Below, piece after piece: positions 37,259-48,600 of a stretch of DNA of 64,000 bases; the stretch's first letter is position 1, and each line of letters opens with the position of its first letter. The position numbers and the translations under genes were made by a program. This DNA comes from Monocercomonoides exilis. Taxonomy: Eukaryota > Preaxostyla > Oxymonadida > Polymastigidae. The stretch lies in the NCBI GenBank assembly GCA_001643675.2, contig LSRY02000003.1, positions 62,001 through 126,000 of the forward strand. The letters run 5' to 3'. The notes under the pieces were generated by a model that was not told where the DNA came from, searched no databases, and saw nothing but the letters and a program-made list of their open reading frames with translations.

Positions 37259-38922
37259 TTAATAATGCTCATGTTATTTTAATTGTGTAACGAAGCATCT
37301 TATCAACAAATATCAGAATTGTTCATATACATCGAGCATCGAGTGATAATTACTAAGAAAAAAGCAAGAAATGCAACTTTTCATTAGAAGCTGCGGCAGA
37401 TAGCATTGCTGTGAAAAATGGAAGATTTGTTGAAAAATTTAGAAGTTGATGTGCCTTTGAGGTGATTCACCGATCAACAATAAATGACGAATAAACAAGG
37501 ATAAACTTACATAGCTTTTTGATCATTTTTGAAAGAAGTGATAAAAAGGCAGAAGAAGAAACGGAAGAAGTGAAAAGAAAATGATCAAAAAGAAATGTTC
37601 TTGAAATGATTAAAGAAGAAAGGAACGAGATATCATTTAGAGATTTCATGAATTATTTGATTTTCTCTATGAATAATCTCATGATTATCAATTATTGGAT
37701 ATTTCAATTAATTCAATTATATTTTGAGAAATGAAATACTTTTTCTTTGTATTTCCAAAACAATTTTTTTCTTTTCAATTCATTTCTCAAAATGATTTAA
37801 AAGAATAATTGGAAAAATTATTAAATTGTTTTTATTTTTAATTTTTTTTCAAAAAAAATTTCAAAAATTCCATTGAAATCTTAAACTTTCATCAAGAATA
37901 TTCAGTGAATTGTCACTTTCCATCATCTTCAAGAAGATTCATTTGTTTATCAGTCGTTCAATTGTGCATTCATCGCTTTTCGTTCTCCCGTTTGTTCCGT
38001 GTGCTCACTTCTTGTTGTATTTTTTCGGACAATTTAAGAAAAAGAAAAAAAGCGACAATTTTTTGATAGTATTCAAAAGGATCAAAGATAAATGTTCGTT
38101 GAATACAGATATCAACATCTTTTGTGAAAAATAAGACAGAAATTAAAGCGACAAAATAAAAAGAGAATTTCATTCAAAAACCGATAAACTCAAAAAGTTG
38201 ATCATGAACGAACGCTTTGTATTTCTCTAACTTTTTTCTTTTTTGGTCAGAAATCTTCATACCAAATTCAACCAATTTTTGTTTCTTCACCAATAAATTT
38301 CATTCCATTTATATTCTGAAAGTGACTGAATTCTAATTAATTAGAGTTGCATACTGTCTTTCTTGTGGAAACTGAAGGAAGAAGGAGAAGGAGAAGAAAA
38401 TCAGTATATTGAAGTTGATATGTTTATGATTGTTGCACTTTGTCTGGAATGCGTGAGTGTGACGAATGATATGAAGGTTGCAATCAGCAAATTTTAGTTC
38501 TGAAAAAAAAGATGAAAAATGTTTTGTTTTAACAATGAACGTTTGTTGAACCAAGGCGAGGATGACGTTTGAATAAAAAATTGTGTTCAATCAGCATTGC
38601 AATTTAATAATTTTATTTTTGAGGCTTATTTCCAAGATTTGCAATAGCTTCTGCAGTGTTCCTTTTAGATTCTCATTCTGCCGCATCGTTTTCGCAGTAA
38701 TGGTTTACACTGATTCTACCGCAGCTTCCTTTATTTCTTTCCTTTTCTGCAAATATGCAGTTCATCATTTTATTTATACATTAAAAATCTTCTTTTCAAA
38801 AATCAATTCTGAAAAATGAAGTCTAAATATTGAAAAATTCTTTTAATGTTCAATATCAAACATTTGCATCGTTTTATGTTCAAATACTATAATCAAAGTG
38901 ACCAACAAAACATATTATTTAT
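37259..38922. other. Spacer of the 455-bp inverted repeat
   Basis: AT-rich. I see no gene, RNA or terminal repeat in it. Confidence 0.5.
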
Positions 38923-39366
38923 TCTGTTTTTATTATAACAGCATTTATGTTCGAAGACAGCTTTTTTCGTTAAATAAACAAATATTTCTAACCAGAAGAA
39001 AATAAAAAATGTTATGGGATAGATCAAAAGAAAAATGAAAAATTGTTAAAAACACTTTTTCGACAAAAATAACTAATTTTAAATAAATTAATATTCCATT
39101 TTGTTTCATTATAAATATACAAAAAATTTTTTATCGATGGTCCATATACTTGGAACTTGCCAAGAAAGTTAGAAAGAAAGAAAGAAAAATGTTGATTTAG
39201 AGCAAATCTTTCATAATTTTCATAAATACAAATTAACAAAGTTGAAAGAAAAAATTGTTTTTCATGCAAGGGGAATTAGATCAATTGGTAGATCGCGCGC
39301 TTTGCATGCGTGAGGCACCGGGATCGAAACCCGGATTCTCCATATTTTTAACTTTTGTTTTTTCTG
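38923..39366. repeat. 455-bp inverted repeat, right arm, with tRNA-Ala
   Basis: Mirror of 36804-37258. Its outer end continues without a break into block B right (39163 onward). Confidence 0.88.
39270..39342 (+). tRNA. tRNA-Ala(UGC), copy 3
   Basis: Identical to copies 1 and 2, opposite orientation. It lies about 265 bp upstream of the intact charged-protein gene. Confidence 0.95.
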
Positions 39367-39606
39367 ATATAATGAAGAAGATGATGATATTTTTGTTATT
39401 TTTGTCTTTTTGAATATTGTTCTTTGAAAACTTTCAATAAGTTATACATATATTTAGCTTTCGTTTAAATGAAATGTTAATTAAATATTTTTTTTTGGAA
39501 ATTTGAACCAAAATACAATATTTTTTGCTATCAAAATACTAAAATTTTCTTGAAAAATTATTTAAGAGTTTGTATTAATTCATTTGCTTATTCACAATCG
39601 ATGTAA

Positions 39607-41339
39607 ATGTCTTATTGTATGAAAAATAGTCGTTTGATAATTAATATTCAAAGTATAATTAATAATATTTTATTGAATTTTTTGTTTTTTGTTTTTTTTT
39701 TTAATATATGCATATTTTTATCACCTTTTGATGCTTCGTCAATAGACTCTCGAAAAAAATTTCAAAATGCATCTGCTTGCTTGGGCTGTGAAGATGGTTT
39801 GTATTGTTATTTACATCTAATTTATGTTTCTTCTATTACAGAGGTTTGGGGTAGCGGGCAGCAACTGTTTTATAAAACTTTTGCATCGTCACTTCACATG
39901 TCTTCATTTCAAGCAATTACAACTCACGCAACAGACATCACAAAATATTCGCAGAGTATTTCATCACGTCCATTTCCATCAAAAAATATTGAGTTTGCAC
40001 AATTGGTGCATTCGCTTCAATCTGATACAAGCCCATCAAAAGAACATTCATCTTTCCAGACAACCATTTTACCTCAAAATGAAAACAAATCAACAAAATA
40101 TGTGCCTCCACAAGTTGATTATAGCTTGCACACATTACCTCTTGTTTCCGAAGAAAGCAAAAAGCAAATATCCTTTGGCAAATCAGATTTGATAAGTAGC
40201 GAAATGGACAATGATCACAACAGTGGAGCAGAAAATGCTTTTGTTAAAGATGATCCTTCTGCACTCAAAAAAGATTTCTATTCTTTTGATTCTTTAAGAA
40301 AGTTTGACTGTTTTGACGCTGAAATAGTTGAACGCACACGCCCACCTGTGATTGAATCAAGAATGGAAGTGCTTTACGAAGCCATTGCGCTGGCACTGAA
40401 AAAAAACAAAAGCGAAAAAACGAATAGGAAGCTTTTTGAAAGCAGAGCGAAGGGAGCAAATAAAAATGTCAGAAAAGGAATGATGACTGATGCTGGCACA
40501 GAAGGCGAAGAGCAGGTGAATGGCTGTTCCGGGGACGATGCTACGGGACTGGAAAGGGATGCCAGCAGTGATTCCCTTTCAGACGCCTCGTCTTCTTCAG
40601 CTGAGTCGTCTGCTTCTCTGCTTCTTCGCCGGCTGCGGTGGGACTCCATCAGGCAGCAGCGATGGGGGCAGGTGATCTACGATGTTGCTGACACCACCAC
40701 TACCACCACCACCACTGCCACCACGAACGGTGAGAATGGCAATGGGAGTGGCAACAGAAGCAGCAGCAGCAGCAGCAGCGGGGTGGATGACCGAGAAAAG
40801 ACGACAGAGGCGCGAAAGCAGAAGAAGGAGATGATCCTGAGCGAGTGGAAGCAGAAAGAGATGGAGCTGATGGCCCAGCGGCCGATGAGGCGGATGGGGC
40901 AAGACAGAGGAGGGGCGAAGGCGAGCACCAAAGACGGGGATGGAGGAAAAGAGGAGGTGGAGGCGAAGGAAGAAGAAGAAGAAGAAGAAGAAGAAGACAA
41001 GGCATTTGCAGCGCTGGAGAAGAAATGGAGCAAAAAGAGGAGGCGACTGATTCGGGAGGAGATGCGGGAGGCAAAGGAGTTTGAAAAGATCTTCCAGGAG
41101 CCGCTGCACAAGGAGTGGTATGACGGAGAGGAGGAGAGGCTGTGGGAGGAGGAAGAGGCAAAGGAAAAGAGGAGGAGGGAGAAGAGGAGGAGGGAGAGGA
41201 GGAGAAAAGGGAAGGGGAGGGCGACGGTGGAAGAGCTCCGGATGCAGCTGGAGGAGCTTCTGAAGAAGGAGAAGGAGGAAAAGGGAGAAGAGACAGAGGA
41301 GAGAAAGATGACTGGGGAGAAAAGAGAAGGGAATGAGGT

Positions 41340-41374
<35 letters not shown>

Positions 41375-42537
41375 GCGATGGTGGTATTGGGGGTGGAGAG
41401 GGAGGCAGAGAGGGAAGCAAGGGCGATGGAGACGAGGTGAGGGAGGCGATCAAGGAGCTGGAGGAGGCGATCCGGGAGAAAGAAGAGAAGGAGCGGGTGT
41501 CTGGGTGGCTGAGGGAGCTGAGCGACCTGGAGCTGTACCGGCTGGCGATGATGAGGGAGGCGCAGCGGGAGCGGAGGAAGAAGAAAGGGAGGGAGGAAGG
41601 GTGGAGGGGGAGGGGAAATGGAGAAGGAAAGGGGGGAGGCGGAGATATGAAAGAAATAGAAAAGATAGAAGAGATGGAAAAGATGAAAGAGGTGGTTGAG
41701 GGTGGAAAAGGGGAGGGAGGGATGTGGTTGAAAACAGGACTGTTTGGTGTCATTGGAGAAAGGATGGGCAGAAGAGGAGGTTTTGATGAGCACAGGATGG
41801 ATGGGAGTGCAAGAGGGAAAGTGCTGCCGTCGAGCGGCCTTCGTCCTCCCCCTTCTTTTGGATGGAGGCAGCACACAGCACAGGGAGTGGGGGAGAAGGG
41901 TCTCTGCACTGTGCCGTCTCGTGTGGCATCTCCGTGTGCTGTGTCTCTGCTGTGCTGTTCTGTGGCATCGCGTGCAAACACACCGACTTTGTGTCATTTG
42001 CGAGAGTTGGAAGAGAGGGATGAGGAGAAGGAAGAGGATGTGGCTGTTCTTCCGCTTTGTGGCTGGCAGGCAGGAGCAGGAGAGAGGCCTCCTGCTGTGA
42101 ACAACACAGCCACTGAACATCAATCTGAGGATGAGTATGGGAGAAGGTGTGGAGGCAAAGGAAGGGTGGTTGAGGGTGTGAGGAGGCGGATGAGGGAGGA
42201 GCGGAGGAAGGGGTTGGAGGGGGTGCTGGGGAAGCGGAGGGAGTGGCAGTTCTGGAGGACGCCGCACCAGCAGAAGTATCTGTGGGTGTTTGACAAGCTG
42301 GCAGTGAACACGAAGACGCAGCACAAGAACAAGAAGAACAGGCGGAAGGAGAGGCTGAGGGAGAGGCTGAAGGAGATTGAGAAGGAGATTGAGAAGGAGA
42401 AAGAAAAAGAGATGGAGAAGGAGAAGCACAAGGAGAAAGCAGCGAAGATGGGGTTGGAGCAGCATCTTTCATCCAGCGCTCCTCTCCTTCCTCTTCCATT
42501 CGAGCCATCCACCATCCCCTTCTCTCAGATCCCTTGA
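39607..42537 (+). CDS. Large charged protein with N-terminal anchor, intact copy
   Basis: 976 codons from ATG to TGA, or 961 if the 45-nt intron at 39797-39841 is removed. Residues about 13-40 form one strongly hydrophobic segment (IINNILLNFLFFVFFF), likely a signal peptide or anchor. A moderately complex region follows, to about residue 290. Then comes a long Glu/Lys/Arg-rich coiled-coil-like region with an Asp run, a Thr run and Ser runs. The C-terminus is basic, helical and ends SSSAPLLPLPFEPSTIPFSQ. I do not recognise the family. The conserved-looking patch near the C-terminus (WRTPHQQKYLWVFDKLAVN) would be the best search seed. If the hydrophobic N-terminus is a signal sequence, the protein is secretory. 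If that exon is mis-modelled, it could be a nuclear or ribosome-biogenesis-type protein. The left copy is frameshifted. Confidence 0.65.
39797..39841 (+). other. Probable 45-nt intron
   Basis: GTTTGT...TTCTATTACAG, AT-richer than the flanking exon, phase 1, in frame and stop-free. The encoded 15 residues (GLYCYLHLIYVSSIT) are unlike the polar surroundings, which supports splicing. Confidence 0.6.
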
Positions 42538-42558
42538 CGAAATGCTTCTTCAATGAGT

Positions 42559-42935
42559 TTAAAATCGAAGCCTTGCTTTGATGGTACATGCATGCGATTT
42601 TATGACAAACATATTGAAGAAAATGTATTAATTGATTAAATATTTAAAATTCAAGATTTTAGATATTTTATCCCATTTTGTTGAATATCCTAAAATTAAC
42701 AAAATATTTATGGAGCATTTCACAGCAATTTTTTGGGTAAAGCATTATTATTTTTAAAAATATATATTAATTTGCATATTAATAATTTTCATCTTGTTAA
42801 TCACCAGCTCCGGTTCTTAACATCTGAAGTTCTTCTTTCATTTCCTTTATCATCCTGAAGTGCAGATGAATTAAGCGAATCTGTGAATTTTTCGCTCTTT
42901 GCATAGATATGTGATAAAGTTAAATCAATTTTTAT
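42559..42935. other. AT-rich spacer, right arm only
   Basis: This is the 3' flank shared by two convergent genes. I see nothing else in it. Confidence 0.4.
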
Positions 42936-45422
42936 TTAAGATATGATTGATGAGTTAGAACCATCATCTGACAAAAAGTCAGAATGCATCACGATGCAGA
43001 TCACCATGTGCTCTGAGAACAAAACAATATGTGGACTCAGATTGGCAAGTGACTGAAGAGGGGTTTCCATCTCGTCAAAGGAGTGAAGTGCTCCATTTGC
43101 CTCCCAGAACAACACATGTGCAGCTGTTTGCTCTCTTTCTTTCAACGTACCAATAGCCATCTCCTTTGTCTTATTCCTTCCATGCAGCAGCATGAACAAT
43201 GAATCCCTCAGATCCACAATCAATTTCTCATGAGGAGACGAACAGGCCATCGCATCCACCAGATTCGACATGGACGAGGTGGTTGGGCACAGATCCTCTC
43301 CTCGAACAAATGTCGAATCTGAATCAGTTGAACATGTCGAAGAAATTGATGGTGATGGAGTCTGTTTTCTAATTTCCTCTTCTTCAACCTTTTCCAGCGC
43401 CCATTCAGGAATCTTGTCTGAATCTCTCCCCAAGATGTATTCAGTTGAGCCACTCTCAGCCAGCAAATGCTCTGATGACTCTGAATGTCCCAAGCTTTTC
43501 TCATACACTCTCTTCTTGTTCCTCTCTTCATTCTTCTTCTCTTCTCTCCTCCACTGCGCCTCTGGTGACATCTCCATCGTCACCATCTCAAACGCCTTCG
43601 GATCTTTTCTGATGTTATCATTCACAATCTCTCTCAGATCTTCTGCCTCATTCTTCACCTTCTTCCATCGAACAACAAACAAAATAAATCCAATCAAAGC
43701 AACCAGAAACAGCACAGTAAATATCGCAATCACAATCAATGCCAACGATGATTTTCCTTCTTTTCCTCCCTCAGATATTCTCTCATCTCCTTTTGATTCA
43801 GGCTCACTTTTGTTCTTCAGAATGAATGAATTTGCTGATGAAGGAGATTCTGCATTCCCAAATAAAATATACACACTCACTTCTGTTTCATCTCCACAAC
43901 TGTTGATAAGATACTTTGTCGCACTTCCTTCTGCTTCTCTTTCTGACAAGAATCCATTTGAATCAAAATCATGTTTTTCAATCTCTTTCTCTTCTCCTTT
44001 CCTCTTCACAACTGAGAATGACAAGTTGCATGGAACAAGAAGCAATCCTTTGAATGTAAGCTTCATTCTATCTGCCTCTTCTTTTGCTTCCACACTCTCC
44101 AGAACAGGAATGAAGAATGATGAATCCCTTTCTGAAACAATCCCTTCAAAACTGCACCCTTCATTCAACGTCCAAAGCGAAGTGTTATCCTTCCATCCAT
44201 CTCCTCCTTTCAAACTCATCACATTCAATGCTCCTGAATCTGAACAGATAATATTCCTTCTCAATGATGGATATCCTTCAATTGATGGATTGTTATTCAA
44301 AAACTCTCCTTTCTCAATAATCACATTTCCTCCACTCATTGTTATTCCACCATCTGGTGAATTCGAGATTGTTGTGTCTTTCATCATCACAGAACTCTTC
44401 ACAACATCTACAACAGATCCATCCCATCTGCACATCTCTTCTTCTGTATTTGAATCCATTTCATTTCTTTCCTTTGAACTTCCATCAAAAATGCAACTGT
44501 CCATTTTTACATCTGTGCAATCCTCCATTTTCATCAATTTCCCTTTTGTGGTCTTTGAACTGACTTCACCTATTGTGCAATTTGTCAATTGCATCGTCTT
44601 TTTCATTGACAAGCAAGATATCAATGATTCTTCATTTCCCTCAACAATGATATTTTCTCTTTTGAAATCCTTGATTGTCAATTGTCCACATTCATTGATA
44701 TCTATCAGTAAAGTTTCAATTGTTGAATTGCAAATCGTTAATGAATCAATAACTGATGGAAGTGGTGATGAAAGATTTATTGCAGATTCATGAAGAACGA
44801 GATTTGACATTGAACATTCCATAAGTTGTAATTCTCCCTTTGCCATGTTGAAAATGTGAAATGGAATGTTTGCTAATTCCATATTTCCTTCTTCATAAGA
44901 TTGTTTTGAACTGAATGAGCAATTCATCACTTCAATAATCCCTCCCTCTGGTGATATCAGTGATTCGTGTGAAGAGATGAAATTTGAATCAAACACAAAA
45001 TTCACTCTCAACAATGAGACTGTTCCAGTTGTTTCCACCAAAACTTCTCTTGTTTTTTCAATCCCCAATTTCGCTTCAACTTCACACAAGCCTCTGCTCT
45101 TTGAACTCAAACTCATTTCCTTCAGATTTATCTCTTCCTCAATTACACTCTTGGTGTCAACTTACAACAGACTCACATATTCCGAAGTCAGATGCATTAG
45201 TCCATGATTAATTGAATAACAAGGAAGATCGTTTGTTCCACATTGCCTATCATCCGACCCATTCATGCTGCTCACAATGATCGTATCACTCTGATGGATG
45301 GTCACAAATCCAATAAGATCTGTGTCAAATGTGTACCAGCATTCATCAATTCCACATATCGCATTAATTCGTGAATAATTCTTAATTTTTTTTGATGTCT
45401 TTTTCGTCGTTTTTATATACAC
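42936..45422 (-). pseudogene. Transmembrane PMP-like surface protein with in-frame stop
   Basis: Two frames in the same phase are separated only by TAA at 45164-45162. The N-terminal part carries the family motif (SSMNGSDDRQCGTNDLPC). The 726-codon remainder has irregular beta-helix repeats (NCSFSS, TNCTIGEVSS, MEDCTDVKMDSC), then a helix (ALIVIAIFTVLFLVALIGFI), then a cytosolic tail with WKKVKNEAEDLREIVND. The tail ends in a kinase-N-lobe-like segment: DLRDSLFMLLHGRNKTKEMA ... LSPHIVLFSEHMVICIVMHS. As I recall the family, the tail often continues into a fuller kinase-like lobe. Here it stops at TAA 42936. The true start is unresolved: no ATG opens the first frame, and an acceptor (TTACAG) near 45430 suggests a small first exon upstream. 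Whether the TAA is a real nonsense change, an unseen intron or an error cannot be decided here. Confidence 0.6.
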
Positions 45423-45674
45423 ACTTTCTGTAATTTTTTTTATGTATGCTTTTTATATGTTTCAATGTTGTATGTACAATTTGTTGAAATTGAACATTTT
45501 CCTGTTGGTTGATATTAAAAGAACCTGAAATGAGTGGTTTGTTTTTGCTTTTTTTTTCAACATTTGCTTCTTTTGAATGGATTTCCCCCTTTTTTCTTTG
45601 GTTATATTATTCTTTTGGTTCTATGCTTTGTGTGTCTTTTACGCTTTCATTTGAATTTTTATTTTTATGATGTT
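45423..45674. other. Upstream region of the surface-protein gene
   Basis: AT-rich, right arm only. A possible first exon on the minus strand begins with an ATG near 45503 (MFNFNKL) before a GTACAT donor. This is weak. Confidence 0.3.
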
Positions 45675-48600
45675 TGGAACAAACAAAAATTATTGAACCG
45701 AAAAGGTTGTGATTGGGAAAAATGCTTTTGTTCAAAAAGGATTTGAAGTTGCACACGGAATGCTTTGGCTGTGATGTGTTGCTCACCATCAGCAAAAAAA
45801 AAAAGACTCAAAGCAGGCTCCTCACTGTTCTGAACGCCAATCCATAGAAAGGCTTGCAACATTGCACAAACATCACAAAAACGAAAAGTTTTGAATTTCA
45901 AACTGCCACAAGTATAACATAAGAATAAAATAAAGAAATAGACATCTTGTCATAAAAACACAAAAAGTCAAATTTCATCAAAAGGGAAAAAGAATACTGC
46001 AAATGCACAATGTTCTATTTTTCACATCACAGATGCTCATTTGTCTGATGTTTTCCATCATCAGGCATTTTCTCTGCGCAGATTCATTTTCCCAAAAAAG
46101 TTCATCTCATGCTCCTCCCAAGCATCCAGACGCACAAAGAAGTGCATCCCCCACTTCTGTTTCACATTGCATTCCTTTTCTCTCTTCTGCAATCATATCC
46201 CCCAAAGTCATCTTGAATCTGCTCCTTTTCCATCAATACTTTCTCCTTTTTCTCTTTTATCATCATCATGCGCGCATCCAAACTGCCATCACCTCTCGCA
46301 CATCTCCACAACCCCAGAATCAATATCTTCAACACACTTTTTTCTTTTCAAATCAAATCTTCCTTCGCGCACAGCGAATTCAACTTCACTCGCTCAACAT
46401 TGATTGCCACGCTCCCCACAAGTGCCTCAGAGTTTTCGCCTCCAAAAATAACTGCTCTTCCACACACAGCCCAGCAGCGCTTCTGCCAAAACTCACCCCA
46501 CTCCCCACAAAAAATGTTTTTCCAAAGAGACGACCCATCGCTTTCAGTGAAGTGTGAATCACGAATCTTCACTTTCTGAGCACCCAGCTTGAACTTTGCT
46601 GCTCCATCGGCTTCCCAAAAACCAGCCAGTCAACGGAGCGTCTCCAGCTCGATGTTCTATCTCCCCTTTCCTCACAGCAATTGCAGGCACACTGCCTCAC
46701 ATTCCCGTTGAAGGAACCATGCGAAGCTTGCATTTGCAAAATCATAAAAATAAAATCAAGCATCTTCTGCCTGGTCCTTTGCAGTGATGTTTCCCTCCAC
46801 TCACTTTCAAATCATCCATCTAATTTCATATCTCTTAAATCTTAATTGCGAATTTCCAGCGGCATCGCCTCCTCTTCTGCGTGATTTTCATGTTTTGGTG
46901 TATCTTCTTCATCCAACAGCTCGAACCCCCTTCTCACCTCTCTTTTCAAAAGTCTCTCTTAAAGCTGTGCAGCTCCGTGCGAGAACGTGAATCCTGAGCC
47001 AGAGCAGAGAATGATGAAAAAACAGAGTTTTTTTTAAAATTTGTGAGAGCTGCCCATAACAAAGTTGGCGATATCTGGCTGTTTGGTATGTTGTTTCTGG
47101 CGTGAGGGGTGTTGGTAGGCGGTGCAGGTGAGGAGGAATGCCTGCATTTGCCTGCAGGTGTTTCTCGAATTTTTGTGTTTTTGAGCATTATTTTAGTCTT
47201 TGCGCTCGTCTTTGCAAGATTTTCATTGTTTTTTCGATTGTCTCCTCTGGGGATGTTTTGTGTTTGTTTTGCTGCGATGCGCAGCCACAGGATACGCTTT
47301 GCGAGGTATTGCGTTGCGCACAGCAGATATGGCGATGAAAGCTTGGAAGAGAAATGCTTCAAACGCAAAGTCGAAAGCCCAGCAAAGCGCTGGGATGTGC
47401 ACTCCGTCGTGCAGGTTTTGGCCGGTGCTTTTCCGGGTGCTCCTGTTTGTTGGGGTTGTGTGCATGCTCGGGGCAGCGCACTGGCTGGTTCCAGTTCGGA
47501 ACGTGCAGGGCAAATACGAGGCGATGGCGCAGCGGGAGGCGCGGGAGGCTGCGAGGAGGCAGCGGCAGGCGGACGAGGCGAACGCCACGCGCGGGGTGAA
47601 CGGGACGTTTGGGGGGCAGCAGCGCCCGGAGATCAGCGAGGACGACGAGGAGGACGACGAAGACACATGCATCATCCCGAAGGAGGCGGGGCTGGACAAG
47701 TGCGGGTTTGTGAAGGAGAACTGCAGCGAGTTTGGGGGCGATGCGTTTGTGCCGTACATCGAGCTGTACTACTGCGGGTTTGGGCGAGGGCCCGGGTGGT
47801 TCTATGTGGTGCTGCTGTGTGTGATGGGGTATCTGTTTGTGCTGCTGGGGAGCACAGCAGACACGTATTTTGTGCCGTCGCTGATCCACATCAGCGATGC
47901 GATCGGGCTGAGCGAGGCGGTGGCGGGGATGACGCTGCTGTCGTTTGGGAACGGGGCGCCGGACCTGTTCTCGCAGCTGGCGGGGGCGTCGAACGGGAGC
48001 CTGACGATCAGCATGGGGGAGGCGCTGGGGAGCGGGCTGTTCACAGTGACGCTGCTGGTGGCGGTGATCACGCTGATGCGGCCGTTCCGGATGGAGGCGA
48101 AGGTGCTGTACAAGGATGCGCCGGCGTATGTGGTGAGTGTGCTGCTGGTGGTGGTGGCGCTGGCAGCGAAGAAGATGTCTGTGGGGATGACGGTGGTGTT
48201 CTTTGTGATGTATGGGGTGTATGTGGGGTTCTCTGTGGTGCTGGAGCAGGTGGAGAAGCGGGTGAGGAGGAGGAGGGGAAGGATAGTGGGGAACGGAGGA
48301 GAGGAGGGGAAGCAACGGCAGGGATCAATCAACAGTGGGGAAGGAAAAGAGGCGGAAGGGTTTGGGGCAGGGGCCGAGGCGAGCACGAGGCTGCTGGGTG
48401 GGGAGGAGCGGCTGAGTGGATACGGGCTGGAGGAGAAGGCAGGTGCGATGGCGATCAACGGGGAAGATGGGAGCGGAGGCGAGAAGGAAGAGAAGGAAGA
48501 GGAGAAGGAGGAAGAAGATTTTAGCTGGGAGTCTATTGATGGGTCGGGGGGTTTTTGGAGGAAGTTGGGGATGTACTGTGTGAAGTGTGTGGAGGGGTGG

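Larger units (their letters stand above)
39163..42558. repeat. Inverted duplication block B, right copy
   Basis: Mirror of 23753-27145. It contains tRNA-Ala and the intact charged-protein gene. Confidence 0.88.

Noticed and set aside
45159-45164. Reassignment of TAA/TAG to Gln, suggested by the in-frame TAA
   Set aside because: Frames of more than 2,000 codons here are rich in Gln yet contain no internal TAA or TAG, and TAA ends the amylase at the expected place.
46003-46557. 184-codon plus-strand frame in the right block A flank
   Set aside because: The corresponding left-arm sequence has a different, broken frame, so it is not conserved as protein.
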